Assembly: GCA_009760855.2 (NCBI GenBank) | Contig: WPIO01000009.1 | Location: forward strand, 7,851,501-7,905,000 | Direction: 5' to 3' | Origin: Cristatella mucedo | Lineage: Eukaryota > Bryozoa > Phylactolaemata > Cristatellidae | DNA: 53,500 nt | Notes under the pieces: generated by a model | Databases searched by the model: none | Told to the model about the DNA's origin: nothing | The model's input: only the letters and a program-made list of their open reading frames with translations | Position numbers and translations under genes: made by a program | Shown: in pieces, positions 33,065 to 47,382 of the stretch | How the letters are laid out: every line of letters starts with the position of its first letter | How positions within the stretch are numbered: the first letter of the stretch is position 1

Positions 33065-33460
33065 CCTGAATGCACCTGTGCGAGAACGGTGGGCCGCTGG
33101 GCGCACCTGTGCATTCGCATTCTGTCGAGACACAGGAAGCGGTAGTTCCTGGCAGTTGGCCCCCTGGTCATGCTGTGCCCGGCAGAGCATGGCCTCTGTG
33201 TCACTTGATTGATAAGCCAGCCACCGCGTGCGAATGTTGTGCTATAGCAGCTACATCCGCGCTGAGAGGCAGTGCTGTCTCGGGGTGCGCGTGCCGTTGC
33301 TGGGCTGCGTGGCATAACATCTTTAACGTGCGACTTAACAACCACCGCCTTCATCTGTGTGGGGTGCTTGGCGAGCCTTGCCTCTTGGAAGTTTGTGTAC
33401 AGTCGCTACCGATTGGCTGTTGTCAATCTTATTACTTTGCAATAAATTGGCTGCTACTCA
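32851..33460 (+). other. Probable SRRM1 3' UTR
   Basis: It runs from the stop codon to the first AATAAA at 33441-33446. It includes an (AC)n(AG)n microsatellite at 33033-33064. No closer AATAAA or ATTAAA is seen. A truncated LINE A tail lies immediately beyond. Confidence 0.45.
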
Positions 33461-33476
33461 AACGTGCTGCTGTAAC

Positions 33477-33590
33477 TAATAATAATAATACATTTGTTAT
33501 AGCGCCCCAGAGAACTAGATTCTCATTCTAGCCACTTAACATTTGCTGCAAAGGAAGCATGATCGAATAGTTAGTAGTAGCAACTGGATA
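33477..33590 (-). mobile_element. LINE A 3' fragment downstream of SRRM1
   Basis: The AATAATAATAATA tail, the terminal hairpin (33499-33538) and 'GCAAAGGAAGCATGATCGAA' are present in minus orientation. The body is missing. Confidence 0.8.
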
Positions 33591-33992
33591 TATTGATGAG
33601 CTGAGCTATCTCCAGTAAGTCCGAGTGTCTCTTTGCAATTTACCGATGAGCCGATATCGTTAATGTTCTAGCATGTGTACGGTGATCAGAAAGAGGCTTG
33701 GTTTTGTTGGATACGCTATGCAAATATTTAAAGCTTCAATAATAAAAATGCTCTCCCTCACATTACACCAATATTCGGCACTAGCATGTACGTGGAAAGT
33801 TGAAGTCACAAGCCACTTGTAACCGGGACGGTAGTGTCGACTCGTTTTAGCACCGGACCGGTAGTCCGGAAGTTGCAGGCCTGAAGTCCTTTAAGTGGTT
33901 CGTACTATAGTTGTGTCCAAGGTAAACGGCGAGGTCGGGAAAGCGTGGACTCGGTTGGACCAGTCGAAGGCCGAAGCTCGGTAGAGCCGCGT
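33591..33992. other. Intergenic, nothing recognised
   Basis: Mixed composition, no long open frame and no repeat family that I can match inside the window. It lies between two truncated LINE A tails. Confidence 0.4.
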
Positions 33993-34056
33993 TATTATAA
34001 TAATACTACACGATAAAGCGCCCTCAGAGAACTGACTGGTCTCCCCAGGCGACGCG
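33993..34056 (-). repeat. LINE A/SINE-2 3' terminal segment
   Basis: 'ATTATAATAATACTACACGA' is followed by 'AAAGCGCCCTCAGAGAACTG' and a degraded second arm. It is a very short truncated copy. Confidence 0.6.
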
Positions 34057-35386
34057 TCTGTGAAGCTATCATTCACATTGCTTACTTAAATCTGTTCACG
34101 ATTTGTTTATTGATACGGAACACGAACGAGGCAATTGCTTGAGCTCCCGCTAACCACTACTCCGAAATGAGACCACCAGCTTCCATTTTAATGGTTTAGG
34201 TCGGCGCGAGATGCAGTGAGCGTGCTCAAGCAAATCGAGGTCCAGGTATCGAGAATTATATTGTTTGTGCAGGCATTGTGCGTATTCAGTAAAGAATAGA
34301 AGCGAAATAATGCAAACAATATTTTCGATTAGAAGTAGACTGCTTTTAAAACTATTCGCCGTGCCGATTAAAATTTTTCAGAGCGAAAGGGTGGAGATGA
34401 TTGATATCATCTGCAGCCGCTGCACATGACAAAACGACTTTTGACCGCGAGCCATAAAGGCAAGACGAGAAAAAGGCGGAGGAAATACAGTGAGGAGCGC
34501 ACATCTGCAGGCCGGTATACCTACAAGCAGTGATTTATAGAAGACGTGGACTTAAAGAGGAAGACAGTAGGGGGAAGCTTGGAAGTTGAAAAGGTGGAGA
34601 TCGAGGCAGAGCAAGGAACTGAGAATGAGGACTTGGTGGATGTTGCCTCGGGGATGGTCTCTCCAATTTTTTCAATCTTTCTGACAAAGTAGATAAAAAA
34701 CGATGGCATGACATCTGGTCGCTGACTTGGGTGCAGCTAAGCAGGTTGCCGATGGTCGATGGACTTTTGGAACTTTGGAACTAAGAACTTTGGATTTCGC
34801 ATCTGCGATGCTTTATGTTTTATGGAAGCTAAACTTGGCCATTGCCGTGATGGATTAGTAAGACGTACGATAATCTTCGTAGGACCCATTTATGGACAGC
34901 CAGTCCCTCCCGGTTTTTTATTTACTTTTTCAAGTAGTATGCGCTTAGTATTCCGCACTTGTTTAGCACCTACGGTCAGCCATAGACTCATACTGACAAC
35001 ACAAGTCTGCTCGCCAAAGGATCGCCTACCTGCATTTTTCGGAGAGCCTGAAGCTTTGTAGTCAAAAGCTTGCCTCCGTCGGATAAAAAACCAGGAGCGC
35101 CCCCCCCCCGAGTTTGGTTTAGCGCTATCTTTAAATTACACTGCTAGGAACGCCGGGAAGGAACGCAGGTGTGGGTGCGCCTCCAAGCTGCGTCGTCGTT
35201 CTGAAGCACGGCTCTTGAGCCGCCTAAAGAAATTGGAAAGCCTCACATTGGAAAGCCTGCAATGACACTCTGAGAGCGAGCCGCCAGGTAATCGTATTTA
35301 GCCAGGTTGAAGCTGCAGTATTGGAGCCCCAGTATGCGCAGCGAAAACCTGCACGGGCCGAAGGGGCGCGGCTCGCTGATGTCTCT
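34057..35386. other. Intergenic, no gene recognised
   Basis: No frame shows recognisable domains or a repeated element from elsewhere in the window. A C9-10 run lies at about 35100-35110. The open frames here are under 105 codons and unsupported. Confidence 0.4.
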
Positions 35387-35659
35387 TTAGACCTGTCGTA
35401 AGAGAATTACTTCCCTAGTCTCGCCAAAAATTAATCTTATTGCACATTCTAAAAGGTGGTTAAAAGCTTCCTTAGGACGGAAGTACAGCACGCCGCTCGC
35501 CGATGGCGGATTTCCACAGCAGCCACCTAGCCTCATCTGTAGCGGAATAACGTATGGAAAGCATTTTCCGGAGACTTGGCTTTGAACCTGGGTACCAAAG
35601 GCCGGCCTCCCGAAAGCCTGTGGAACTGTTCTCAAGCCACGTAAGTCCCTAACTTCCAA

Positions 35660-35848
35660 TCTCTAGCCCTAACCTCTAGCCCTAACCTCTAGCCCTGACC
35701 TCTAGCCCTGACCTCTAGCCCTAACCTCTAGCCCTAACCTCTAGCCCCAACCTCTAGCCCTAGCCTCTAGCCCTAACCTCTAGCCCTAACCTCTAGCCCC
35801 AACCTCTGGCCCTAACCTCTAGCCCCAACCTCTAGCCCTAACCTCTAT
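35660..35848 (+). repeat. 13-bp satellite (CCTCTAGCCCTAA)n
   Basis: About 14 tandem copies with A/G and A/C variants at a few positions (CCCTGA, CCCCAA, CTGGCC). Each unit contains CCCTAA, the complement of the animal telomere hexamer TTAGGG, but the 13-bp spacing is not telomeric. It ends about 35 bp before the MITE at 35887. Confidence 0.92.
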
Positions 35849-35886
35849 CCTTTTCCAGGAACATCGGTAGCCATTAAGCGGCTTAA

Positions 35887-36430
35887 GCCTGGTTTAGACG
35901 GTGAATCTTGCTTCCTACCTGCTTCCTACCTAGTCGAGTCTCACTTGAGTCTCCCGGTTTAGACGGTAGTCGTGCTCCAAGTCTTGCTTCCTACTCGCTT
36001 TGCCCAGTGAGCGTTCGTGGAATAGCTGCAGCATTTCTCCATGGCCACGCTTCGCTAACGCAATTACCCGTAGAATGAAAACTGCCCGCTGTAGCCTTGA
36101 CGGCTCGACACCTCAAAATCCAATTTTTGAATTGCCGAGCTCAGAGTGTCCATAAACAGGGACTCGAGTGGAACGCATGGATAATTTTGCTGGTCAGGTC
36201 GCGCCCCCTCCCGCCCACTCCTTTCAAAGCAACGCATTAGACGAGGCCTGAACGGCGTCTATGATAGGTCACTTGCTAAGTCTTTGCTGCAAAACTAGAG
36301 CCGGGTGTGGCTGCTGAGTCTTCGCCAAAAATTCTTCCCTTCCGTCCGGACCACTTCCGTCGTATCTAGGTCGACGTTTACACCGAAGATTTAAGTATGA
36401 AGGAAGCAAGACGCGCCGTCTAAACCAGGC
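35887..36430. mobile_element. piggyBac-like MITE, 544 bp, flanked by TTAA
   Basis: Terminal inverted repeats of 30 bp (GCCTGGTTTAGACGG... at 35887-35916; its inverse at 36401-36430) match at 27 positions. TTAA stands directly outside both ends (35883-35886 and 36431-36434), the target duplication of piggyBac-type transposons. There is no transposase frame. Extra partial repeats of the end ('GGTTTAGACGG' at about 35959, 'CCTGCTTTAGAC' at about 36437) lie inside and just outside. Confidence 0.8.
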
Positions 36431-36434
36431 TTAA

Positions 36435-37034
36435 AGCCTGCTTTAGACAGCGCGTTTAAGCGGGCATTTCCGGCGGCGCACCGACTGTATCGCGAGAGTC
36501 TGTACCGTCTCTCTTCACGGGGGGGGGGGGTTGATAGCGATTCCTCGACGATGGATGCATGGGGCAACGAGAACCGTCTTGTGGACCGACGCGGGCCCGA
36601 TTCGCGGCAATAATGAAATAAAGCTATAATAAGGCTATGGAAGTAATAAATAAAGAAATAAAGCTCTCCTCGCCTCGGTGCCACGCCCTCAGCCTCGCCC
36701 CGCTACCTCGCGGGCCCTCGATCTCATGGAGCCGAACTTCTGAGAGGCCAGCAGCGATTATAAAATGCATTAACCAAGCATTACTGAAAAGTGTACAAAT
36801 CCAAGAGGCATCATTCATTTACGAGTCGCTCAGTTTTCAGGACAGAAAACTGGCTGGCCGGCTGGACCGTTGGGGAAAATTGGATTGGATGCCAACCTCA
36901 AAGGATCCAAACAACGATTTTTACTCGTGCAAACAAAGTCGGGCCAAAGTTTGAATACTGCTTGCAAAATTCCATTAACCAGTCTGGATGGTTTCTATAG
37001 AAACTTTATAACACGGCTCTAATCTCTCAGCTGG
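36435..37034. other. Intergenic, no gene recognised
   Basis: It contains a G10 run near 36520. Open frames at about 36637-36954 are not supported by any motif or by splice signals I trust. Confidence 0.35.
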
Positions 37035-37115
37035 ATTTAAGCCCAGGGATAAGGTGCTGGTACCACTTCACGGCCCAGATCGCGGTTTTTAGCAGCAGGC
37101 CATCCTTCCTTTATA
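37035..37115 (+). mobile_element. Partial SINE-1-related head
   Basis: 'GGGATAAGGTGCTGGTACCA' with 'CTTCACGGCCCAGATCGCGG' resembles the tRNA-like head of the copies at 30711 and 51801. The 3' half is missing. Confidence 0.4.
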
Positions 37116-37179
37116 TTTTGTACGTTCAAACTGTCATCTTCGCTTGCGGGCGCTCCAGAACAGTTCGCGCGTAGAAATC

Positions 37180-37465
37180 AATTCACGGTTAATTCTCTCT
37201 ACTTACTAAATTTTCGGAGATACATACTCGCTATTTCTTTTATTTTCATTTGTAGTACAGCGAACTATGCCAAAACGCATGCTACAACTCATATTAACGC
37301 AGTCGGCGAGTCACTTCTACTTTGTTGGGGTTTAAACATAGTCCAAGTTTTTTAATTTTTTAAATTTTTTGTACGAATTGCGCCAATCGAAAAAATGCGG
37401 GATTGAATTTATAACATTTAATTTTAATGAAGGGCAAAATAGATTTTTTTGACCCATTTGTTCTC
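37180..37465 (+). repeat. Unclassified dispersed repeat, copy 1
   Basis: It is aligned by eye with 39070-39335. Shared phrases include 'GCTATTTCTTTTATTTTCATTTG', written here as GCTATTTC...TTCATTTGT, then 'GGTTTAAACATAGTC', 'GCGGGATTGAATTTATAA' and 'GACCCATTTG'. No coding capacity is seen. Confidence 0.55.
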
Positions 37466-39069
37466 TTGGTTTTTTAAGGGAGAAGTGAGGGAGTTGCACC
37501 CCTATTCGATGGGATTTATCTCCCCCGCAGTATGCTTATTGATATTTCCCAAATACCAATAAAACAATCGGCATTCTACTCGTCACAAAAACATGGGTAA
37601 CATAAGCTATCTTTTGATGTAACCATATCTGCCGTGTTGACCTTCTGATGACCTATACAAGTAGGTCATGTTTTGCAGATGACGTCAGCCAAACATAGCT
37701 ATCTTAAAAACTCAAAAGATTTATACCACGAACTGTGAAAATATGCCAAACCTCTTAAAAGATGCAGAGCACTTTTGACCTGAGGTGCCGTCTGGAAAAA
37801 GAAAACTAAAATTTTATTACACATGTCAATCATTAACTTTACTTAGCGAAAATGGATTATATGACATTCGCGGACATTTGCACTAAACCTACGAGCCGTA
37901 AAACCCAACTGAGGTTACGCCTCAGGTCTAAAAGTTAATCAGAGCATACATTCCTAATTTCAAGCCGATGTAGTCAGGATTGGCCAAGCTGTACTGCTTA
38001 CAAGGCGCAAAGCGTAACTGTTCAGGAAGCACAGCCAACGTTGCCAACGTGCAGCTAAAGTGGCTAGCCAGCACATACCTCGGTGTCGAGGGCCAATAGA
38101 AGTTGAGAAACTAGATGCAAATACTGTTGAATTATCTTTCTGGCGGAGCTCAGAGTTAAAGCTGTCATCAGTGATGACGAAAAAATGAGGTTTGCCGTCC
38201 CTCTGCCAGCATTCATCATTGCAGTCTCCAGAGCCAAAACCAGAAGTTCCGAAAAACAAATTAGGATGAGCACAGTAGTCTTACCTTTCAAGCTGGTATC
38301 TTGTAACTGTACGTGGAAACTGCATGCACTCGGGGACAACGTGCGTAAGCCCAAACAGCCGCCACTACCTGCTCCAGGTCATACATTCGATTACCGAATT
38401 TGCCTCACTTTTCTCCCTCACTTCTCCTTGACTACCCGGCGCTTCTTGGTGCGGGGGCGTGCCAGCAACCACTAAATCTACATTTAATGGTGTTTTGCGA
38501 GGTGGTTGCTATGCACTTGGACGAGATCTGCTCGCCTCCCGTACGCTGCTCATCTCAGCTGCCTCGTTAGCGCTAGTTGCATGGCGGCCTGCACTCAAGG
38601 CACCGTCCGTGTGCCGAGCAACAGAATGTCGCCGACGAAACACAGCAAACGTAGCTGAACCTGGCTGACAAAGTCTCGAATATCGCGTCGATTCCGATAT
38701 GGCGCCGAACGCCGAGAGAGACGAAGTGGATGTAAGCTTGTCGGGATGCGTCCGCTTCACAGGTTCAACCGCCTACACAGCAGCAGCCGCCGCATGCCTC
38801 TTTCCGAGGCTACGGAGACGCCAACAGCTGCCGCGTATCTGTCGGTAGTGCGACATCCCTTTAGTGCGACTCAGAACCAAACTAAGCTTAGGGTTTCAAT
38901 GCAAACACTGCCTGGCAGGTGAGCTCTTTGCAGAAGCTGGCTTCTGCTCACATCGGGCAGTGCCGAGGGAAAGCCGAGCCGCTGGACGTTTCTCAACCGG
39001 TGACGACTGTCGAACTTTCATCTTCATTAATTTTTTATTAATTATTTCATCTTTCATCTTTTAATTAAT

Positions 39070-39337
39070 TATTTCATCTTCGTTAATTCCCAGTATTTAA
39101 TGAAATTCTGGAGGTGCATGCTTGCTATTTCCTTTGTGTTCATTTGTGGCACAACGAGCTCTGCCAGAACTTACGCTGAAACTCATGCATAGTCCGCGAG
39201 CCATTTCCGGTTTATTGAGGTTTAAACATGGTCTAAGTTTTTAATTATTTTTGACAAAACGTGGGATCGCATTTATAAGATGTAATCCTACCGAAAGGTA
39301 AAATAATAAAAAAGAAAATTAGATTTCGACCCATTTT
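39070..39337 (+). repeat. Unclassified dispersed repeat, copy 2
   Basis: It has the same order of conserved blocks as 37180-37465 ('GCTATTTCCTTTGTGTTCATT', 'GAGGTTTAAACATGGTC', 'GTGGGATCGCATTTATAA', 'GACCCATTTTG'). It has the same orientation and lies directly next to a SINE-2 copy. Confidence 0.55.
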
Positions 39338-39467
39338 GTGAGCAGTCTCTATTCAGGCGCTTCACATATGCCTCAGAGCTCGAGCCCACGACCTAGGCCA
39401 TCAACAACATTCACCTTGATATAAGTCAGGTCAGGGCGAGCACCTTAACCACTGTGCCAGACCAGCG
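39338..39467 (-). mobile_element. SINE-2 copy
   Basis: Read on the minus strand: 'TGGTCTGGCACAGTGGTTAA' (A-box-like), an 'AAGGTGAATGTTGTTGATGG' insertion as in 11561, the B-box-like 'GGTCGTGGGCTCGAGC', and the start of the LINE A-type tail. The tail is cut short. Confidence 0.72.
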
Positions 39468-40001
39468 CGGACTTGATGATATTTAAAATAAGCTATAGAA
39501 CCCTATTGTGCCAGCACCATTTACTCTGTCCGCGAATTATCGCCTTTACGCTTATGCTCGACGAAATGCTTCATATTATCACTACACGGCTGAATGCTTC
39601 ATTTCCAGCCTATGTAAATAGCCTAAGAGATTTAGTTCTATTAAGAAGCTACAGAATGCTTTACTAATATTAATATTTCTTGTACGTAGTTTCATTTGAC
39701 AAACCATCGCAAGGTAATGCTCGATTCTTGGGTGTTAGCTTTTCAGTTCTTCTTTACGATCGCTGTTGCACTCCGGGGTAATTGCAAAAGTTGCATTACC
39801 CTCGACACGCGCGATGCAGGCAAGCGCAGATTATGAACAACCCCATTTACTTCATTCTCCGTTGCGAAATACTAGTGAAAATTACCCGTATTGAACACTT
39901 GGGGTGCGTAATAATCTGTGCGCACAATTTTTAATTTAAATGCGAAAGCAGCTTGGATTCAAAAAATACACCGCTTACACAAAACCGCCGGTATAATAAT
40001 A

Positions 40002-43251
<3,250 letters not shown>

Positions 43252-43348
43252 CCTTATATCTCCATCTATAACTCCACAAAGCCACAAAGTCTATGTGGGT
43301 GTTACGCAGGACAGTTTTGTATAGCGCAACCACAGATTAAGCGGCTTT
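43252..43348 (-). mobile_element. LINE B 3' end, split from 47383-49190 by LINE A
   Basis: The minus strand ends with the 'TATAGATGGAGATATAAGG'-type terminus, similar to 5440-5475 and 45459-45540. It stops at 'AAGCGGCTTT', exactly where the (AAT)n tail of LINE A begins. The LINE B sequence resumes at 47383 with 'GCTTTCGGTGCGAATTCGG'. Confidence 0.75.
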
Positions 43349-46300
43349 AATAATAATAATAATAATGAACTTGATAACGCGCCCTCAGAGAACTCAATCT
43401 CTTTCTAGGCGCTTTACATTTGCTGCAAAGGGAAATGCAATTGAATGGTGAGTAACATCATGATTGATAAACAAACAACATGAATAACATGGTTAGGGGT
43501 GGCATGCACAGGGTCAGCATGCAAATGTGGTTAGTGGCAGCATGCACAGTATCAGCATAAGCATTTCAAGGACGAATCACAGGGAACCACTCAATGAGGT
43601 CTGTTTTTAAGTTCTTTTTAAATGTGGTCAGGTCAGGGGATGTTCTGACGCAAGTCGGGAGTGAGTTCCAGGCTTTGGGAGCATGCGAACTAAATGCACA
43701 GTCTCTAAAGGATTTGAGGTTTGTATGAGGTATTGGTAGACTTTTGGATTCCGAAAAGCGGGTAGTACGATGCTTGGCCTGATGGGGTAGTATATCTGAG
43801 AGATAGGGTGGAGCCAAAGAATGAAGTGACCTAAAAGAGAGCGACAAAACCTTGAAGTCAATCCCTTGCTTGACTGGTAGCCAGTGCAGGTCGGCAAGAA
43901 GTGGTGTGATGTGGCAACTTCGACGCTCACGACAGACAAGCCTAGCTGCGGAGTTTTGCACCAGCTGCAATCGCCTGATCGCACATGCCGGTTGGCCAGT
44001 AAGCAGTGAGTTGCAGAAGTCGAGACGGGATGTCACGAATGCATGGACCAACTTGGACGTGGTATCCTTATCTAAACAAGCCCGAATTTTAGCAATGTTA
44101 TGTAGCTGAAAGTAGGCAGATTTGACTGTGGACCTGATATAGTCGTCTAACGAGAGTTCGCTTTGGAATATGACACCTAGATTTCGAGCTGATTCAACAG
44201 GAGATATGTCGGCAGAGCCAATTTTGAGCTTCAGCCTTTCCAATTTGTGAATCACACTGAGTTTATCCATAACTAGTGAGTTAGTTTTATCATCGTTTAG
44301 TTTAAGAAAATTTGCTTCCATCCATGTGCAGATGTCATCCATACATGCTGCAAGTGAGTTGAGAGAATTCGAGGTGCTCGAAGGCTGGGAGGGATCAAAG
44401 CAAAGATACAACTGCGTGTCACCCGCATAGAAGTGAAAGCCTAGATTGTGCTTGGCAATCACATCAGCAAGAGGGAGAGTATAAACCGTGAAAAGAACCG
44501 GACCTAGCACGGAGAGCCATGAGGTACCCCATATTTCAGAGGTACTTCGGATGATCTTTGTCCATTCACGTCAATACTCTGGAGTCTTCCACTGAGATAG
44601 GACTTGAACCATTGCAGAGCAGTGCCAGTGATGCCTAGGCGAGATGAGAGGCGCTCTAGAAAAACTTTGTGATCGATAGTATCAAAAGCTGCCGAAAGAT
44701 CGAGCAAAACAAGCAGAGACACTCTACCCATGTCTGCATTCCTAAGTAGGTCGTTGTATACCCTAAGCAATGCTGACTCTGTGGAGTGATTAGCTTTAAA
44801 GCCAGATTGGAACTTACTAAGCAAAGTTTGAAGTTTCGATATATGAGTTCAGCTGGTCCGCCACGACCCGTTCCAGTGTCTTTGATAGGAATGGTATAAG
44901 GGAGACTGGGCGATAGTTGCTTAAGTTCTCTTGGTCTAGTGTCACTTTCTTAAGAAGTGACCTGACTACAGCTTTTTTGAAAGGTGCTGGGACATGACCT
45001 GAGGCTAATGACACATTAATGATGTTAGTTATGCATGGCAGCAGCAGATCAATGCAACGGATGAGCAGGACGGTGGGAATATGGTCCAGAAGACTTGTTG
45101 TCTTCTTTGACTGGGATACGAACTTCAGGACTAGATCACTAGTGACCTACTTAAATGTAGACATTAAGGTGCAGCCAGGAATCGGGGAACAGCATTCTAG
45201 TGGGAATGTTGTCATCGCAGGGATGGATTCCCTGATCTTGAATATCTTCTGCACAAAGAATCGAGAGAAGCGATAGGCTAGATTATCACAAGGATCATCC
45301 GGTAAGGAGTTAATCTGGGAGCGGTTGAGGAGATGGTTGATCGTCGACATCAGCATTTTTGGATTGTGCAACTGTGATTCAACAATGTTTTTATAGAAGC
45401 TAGATTTGGCCTTTGCTAGGATCGATTGGTACGACCTACAGTAATGTAATGTAATGTATCTCCGTCTGTAATTCCACAAAGTCATAAAGACCTGTGGCTT
45501 TTACGCAGAAGAGTTTTGTATAGCGCACTCACAGCCTAAGCGGCTTTCGGTACGCATTCGGTAGCCAACAGACTTTGTCTCACGCAACAAAGAGAAAGTG
45601 GGAAGCATAGCAGAGTCAGGAGAGCAGTTGAGGTAGTGAGTAGCTTAGAAGTAGCAGCTCAGGACCGCTGAAAAAGATGTGCCATAGTCGGCAGTAGGAG
45701 AGTAGTTTTCGTTGCGTAAGAATTGTGGAAGCGAGTTTCACAGTCTAGGACCTGCAGAGCTAAAGCTTCTGTCGCCAACTGTCTTTATGAGGAGGAATGG
45801 GACAGCTAATTTATTGTCCACACAGGACCTCAGGGCACGAACAGGCTGAAACTGAAACGAACAGGCTGTACAGTAGTCTTCATATGCCTATCGATGGACA
45901 GTCAGTCCTGATCTTGTGTATGCTTTTTCAAGCTTTCGCTTAGTAGATCTCGCTAGTTTAATGTCTGTGGTAAAACACAGGCCATCTGGGCAAGGGCGCA
46001 CAGTGTGATTTGTCAGAGGCAAAAACTCGTCGAGCGTGTCAGCTAGTGTCGTGTTGTGGCTATCTACCAATGATGACAGATCGGAGGAAGGACTGAGCAG
46101 CAGAGGTGAAGCAGATATTCTCGCACGTGCAGCATCGATGTCAAGGGTCTTGAGGTTTCGCGATTCACAGGTTATTTTAGAGGAGGAAGTGGGCACACAC
46201 TGTAGATTGAATGAGATCTGCATGTGGTCAGATAAGCAGGATTTGGTAATAATTGGATATGATAAAGTGCAGTTGTGTGAGAAAATCTGGTCGAGTGTGT

Positions 46301-47382
46301 GACCTTTGATGTGAGTAGGGCCATGCACATGAGCCACAAGAGACAATGAGTCAGTCAATGCACAAAATTCGGTGCTGAAAGCGTCAGATAAGTTACCAAA
46401 GTGAACGCTGAAATCACCCACAACGAGGAAGGATCGATTACTTGCACACAGAATCAAAATGAGATCGGAGAAATCTGAGATAAAGGAGGACTTGGTACCT
46501 GGTGGGCGACTACTGCCACTATCGGAATTTTGTGTGTGGATGAGACCAAGACAATTGATTAAAAAGACTGCTTCGAGGGTACTGCAAATGGCTTGAAGTT
46601 GAATTTTGAGCGCACGATAACAGCAACTTCACCTCCAGTTTTGATTGATCTAGGGGTGTGAAAGAACAAGAAACCAGATGGGGTAGTGTCTGTAATTGTC
46701 GGGCAGTTGATCGATTTTAGCCAAGTTTCAGTTAGGGTGAGCAGGTCGATACCATTTTCAGAAATAAGGTCGCTTATTACCAGAGGTTTATCGCACATTA
46801 TGCGAGGATTCCAAAGGCAAGCGTTAAGTCTGGCCGAAGGAGTTACAAAAGGCCGGATGACCACTAAGTTAGAAAGATTCACAGTGACGCATGTGGGAGA
46901 GCGTGCTTAGGGGTTCGAGACAATGCTAGGAATACCAAATGAGCGGGTACTCAGCTCGCAGTTCCGCCCAACGAGCGGCGTCTGACCTGGCGGTTCCAGC
47001 CACTGCGGCGGCTATGGGGTGCTTTTCTTTTGTTAATGCATAGTTCATTAATCTTAGCAACAACATTAATATCTAGGAATGCATTTGATCTACGATGACG
47101 AAGCGATAACAGATGGTGACGATCATAATTAACATGCAGGTTACTAGCCTCCGGCGTAGCTAAGGCAGCCGCCAGCGTGGGAGACCCAGCAGCCCGAAGT
47201 GATAAGCGTTTAGATATCCATAAGCACGAAATTCTTTCGCGCTATGGTCAGATAACAATCAGAACAACTTTAAAACAGGTCTTAGCTGTATCATTTCCGT
47301 ATACGATGTTCGCAAGAACTTCGGTTTTCGGAAGAATTCTGCAACGAGCTCGCTAGAGAGCCCTATGTCAGGAGGCGAGAGT
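43349..47382 (-). mobile_element. LINE A, near-full-length L2/CR1-like retrotransposon, degraded
   Basis: Order on the minus strand: a possible ORF lead-in (about 47200-46900), apurinic-type endonuclease pieces ('DLISENGIDLLTLTETWL' near 46800; 'GDFSVHFGNLSD' near 46410; 'SDHMQISFN' near 46220), a linker, then the reverse transcriptase ('YRPVSLIPFLSKTLERVV', 'LLDLSAAFDTIDHKVFLERL', 'YGVPHGSPC', 'FHFYAGDTQLYL'), the C-terminal part ('NSAARLVCRERRSC', 'APKAWNSLPTC'), a 3' UTR, the terminal hairpin (43380-43417) and an (AAT)n tail (43349-43367). The catalytic YADD box reads YAGD (44418-44429), and frameshifts split the ORF at about 44510, 44820 and elsewhere, so it is inactive. GCTTT flanks both ends (43344-43348 and 47383-47387) as a likely target duplication. 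A LINE B fragment interrupts it at 45444-45868. Confidence 0.9.
45444..45868 (-). mobile_element. LINE B 3' fragment inserted in LINE A
   Basis: It is a 5'-truncated LINE B 3' end with an ATGTAATGTAATGTA tail at its 3' side (45444-45458). It is flanked by the 7-bp direct repeat TACAGTA (45437-45443 and 45869-45875), which appears once in the restored target. It separates the endonuclease and RT parts of the LINE A ORF. Confidence 0.88.

Noticed and set aside
35660-35848. CRISPR array
   Set aside because: Head-to-tail 13-bp units without spacers in an animal genome; it is a satellite.
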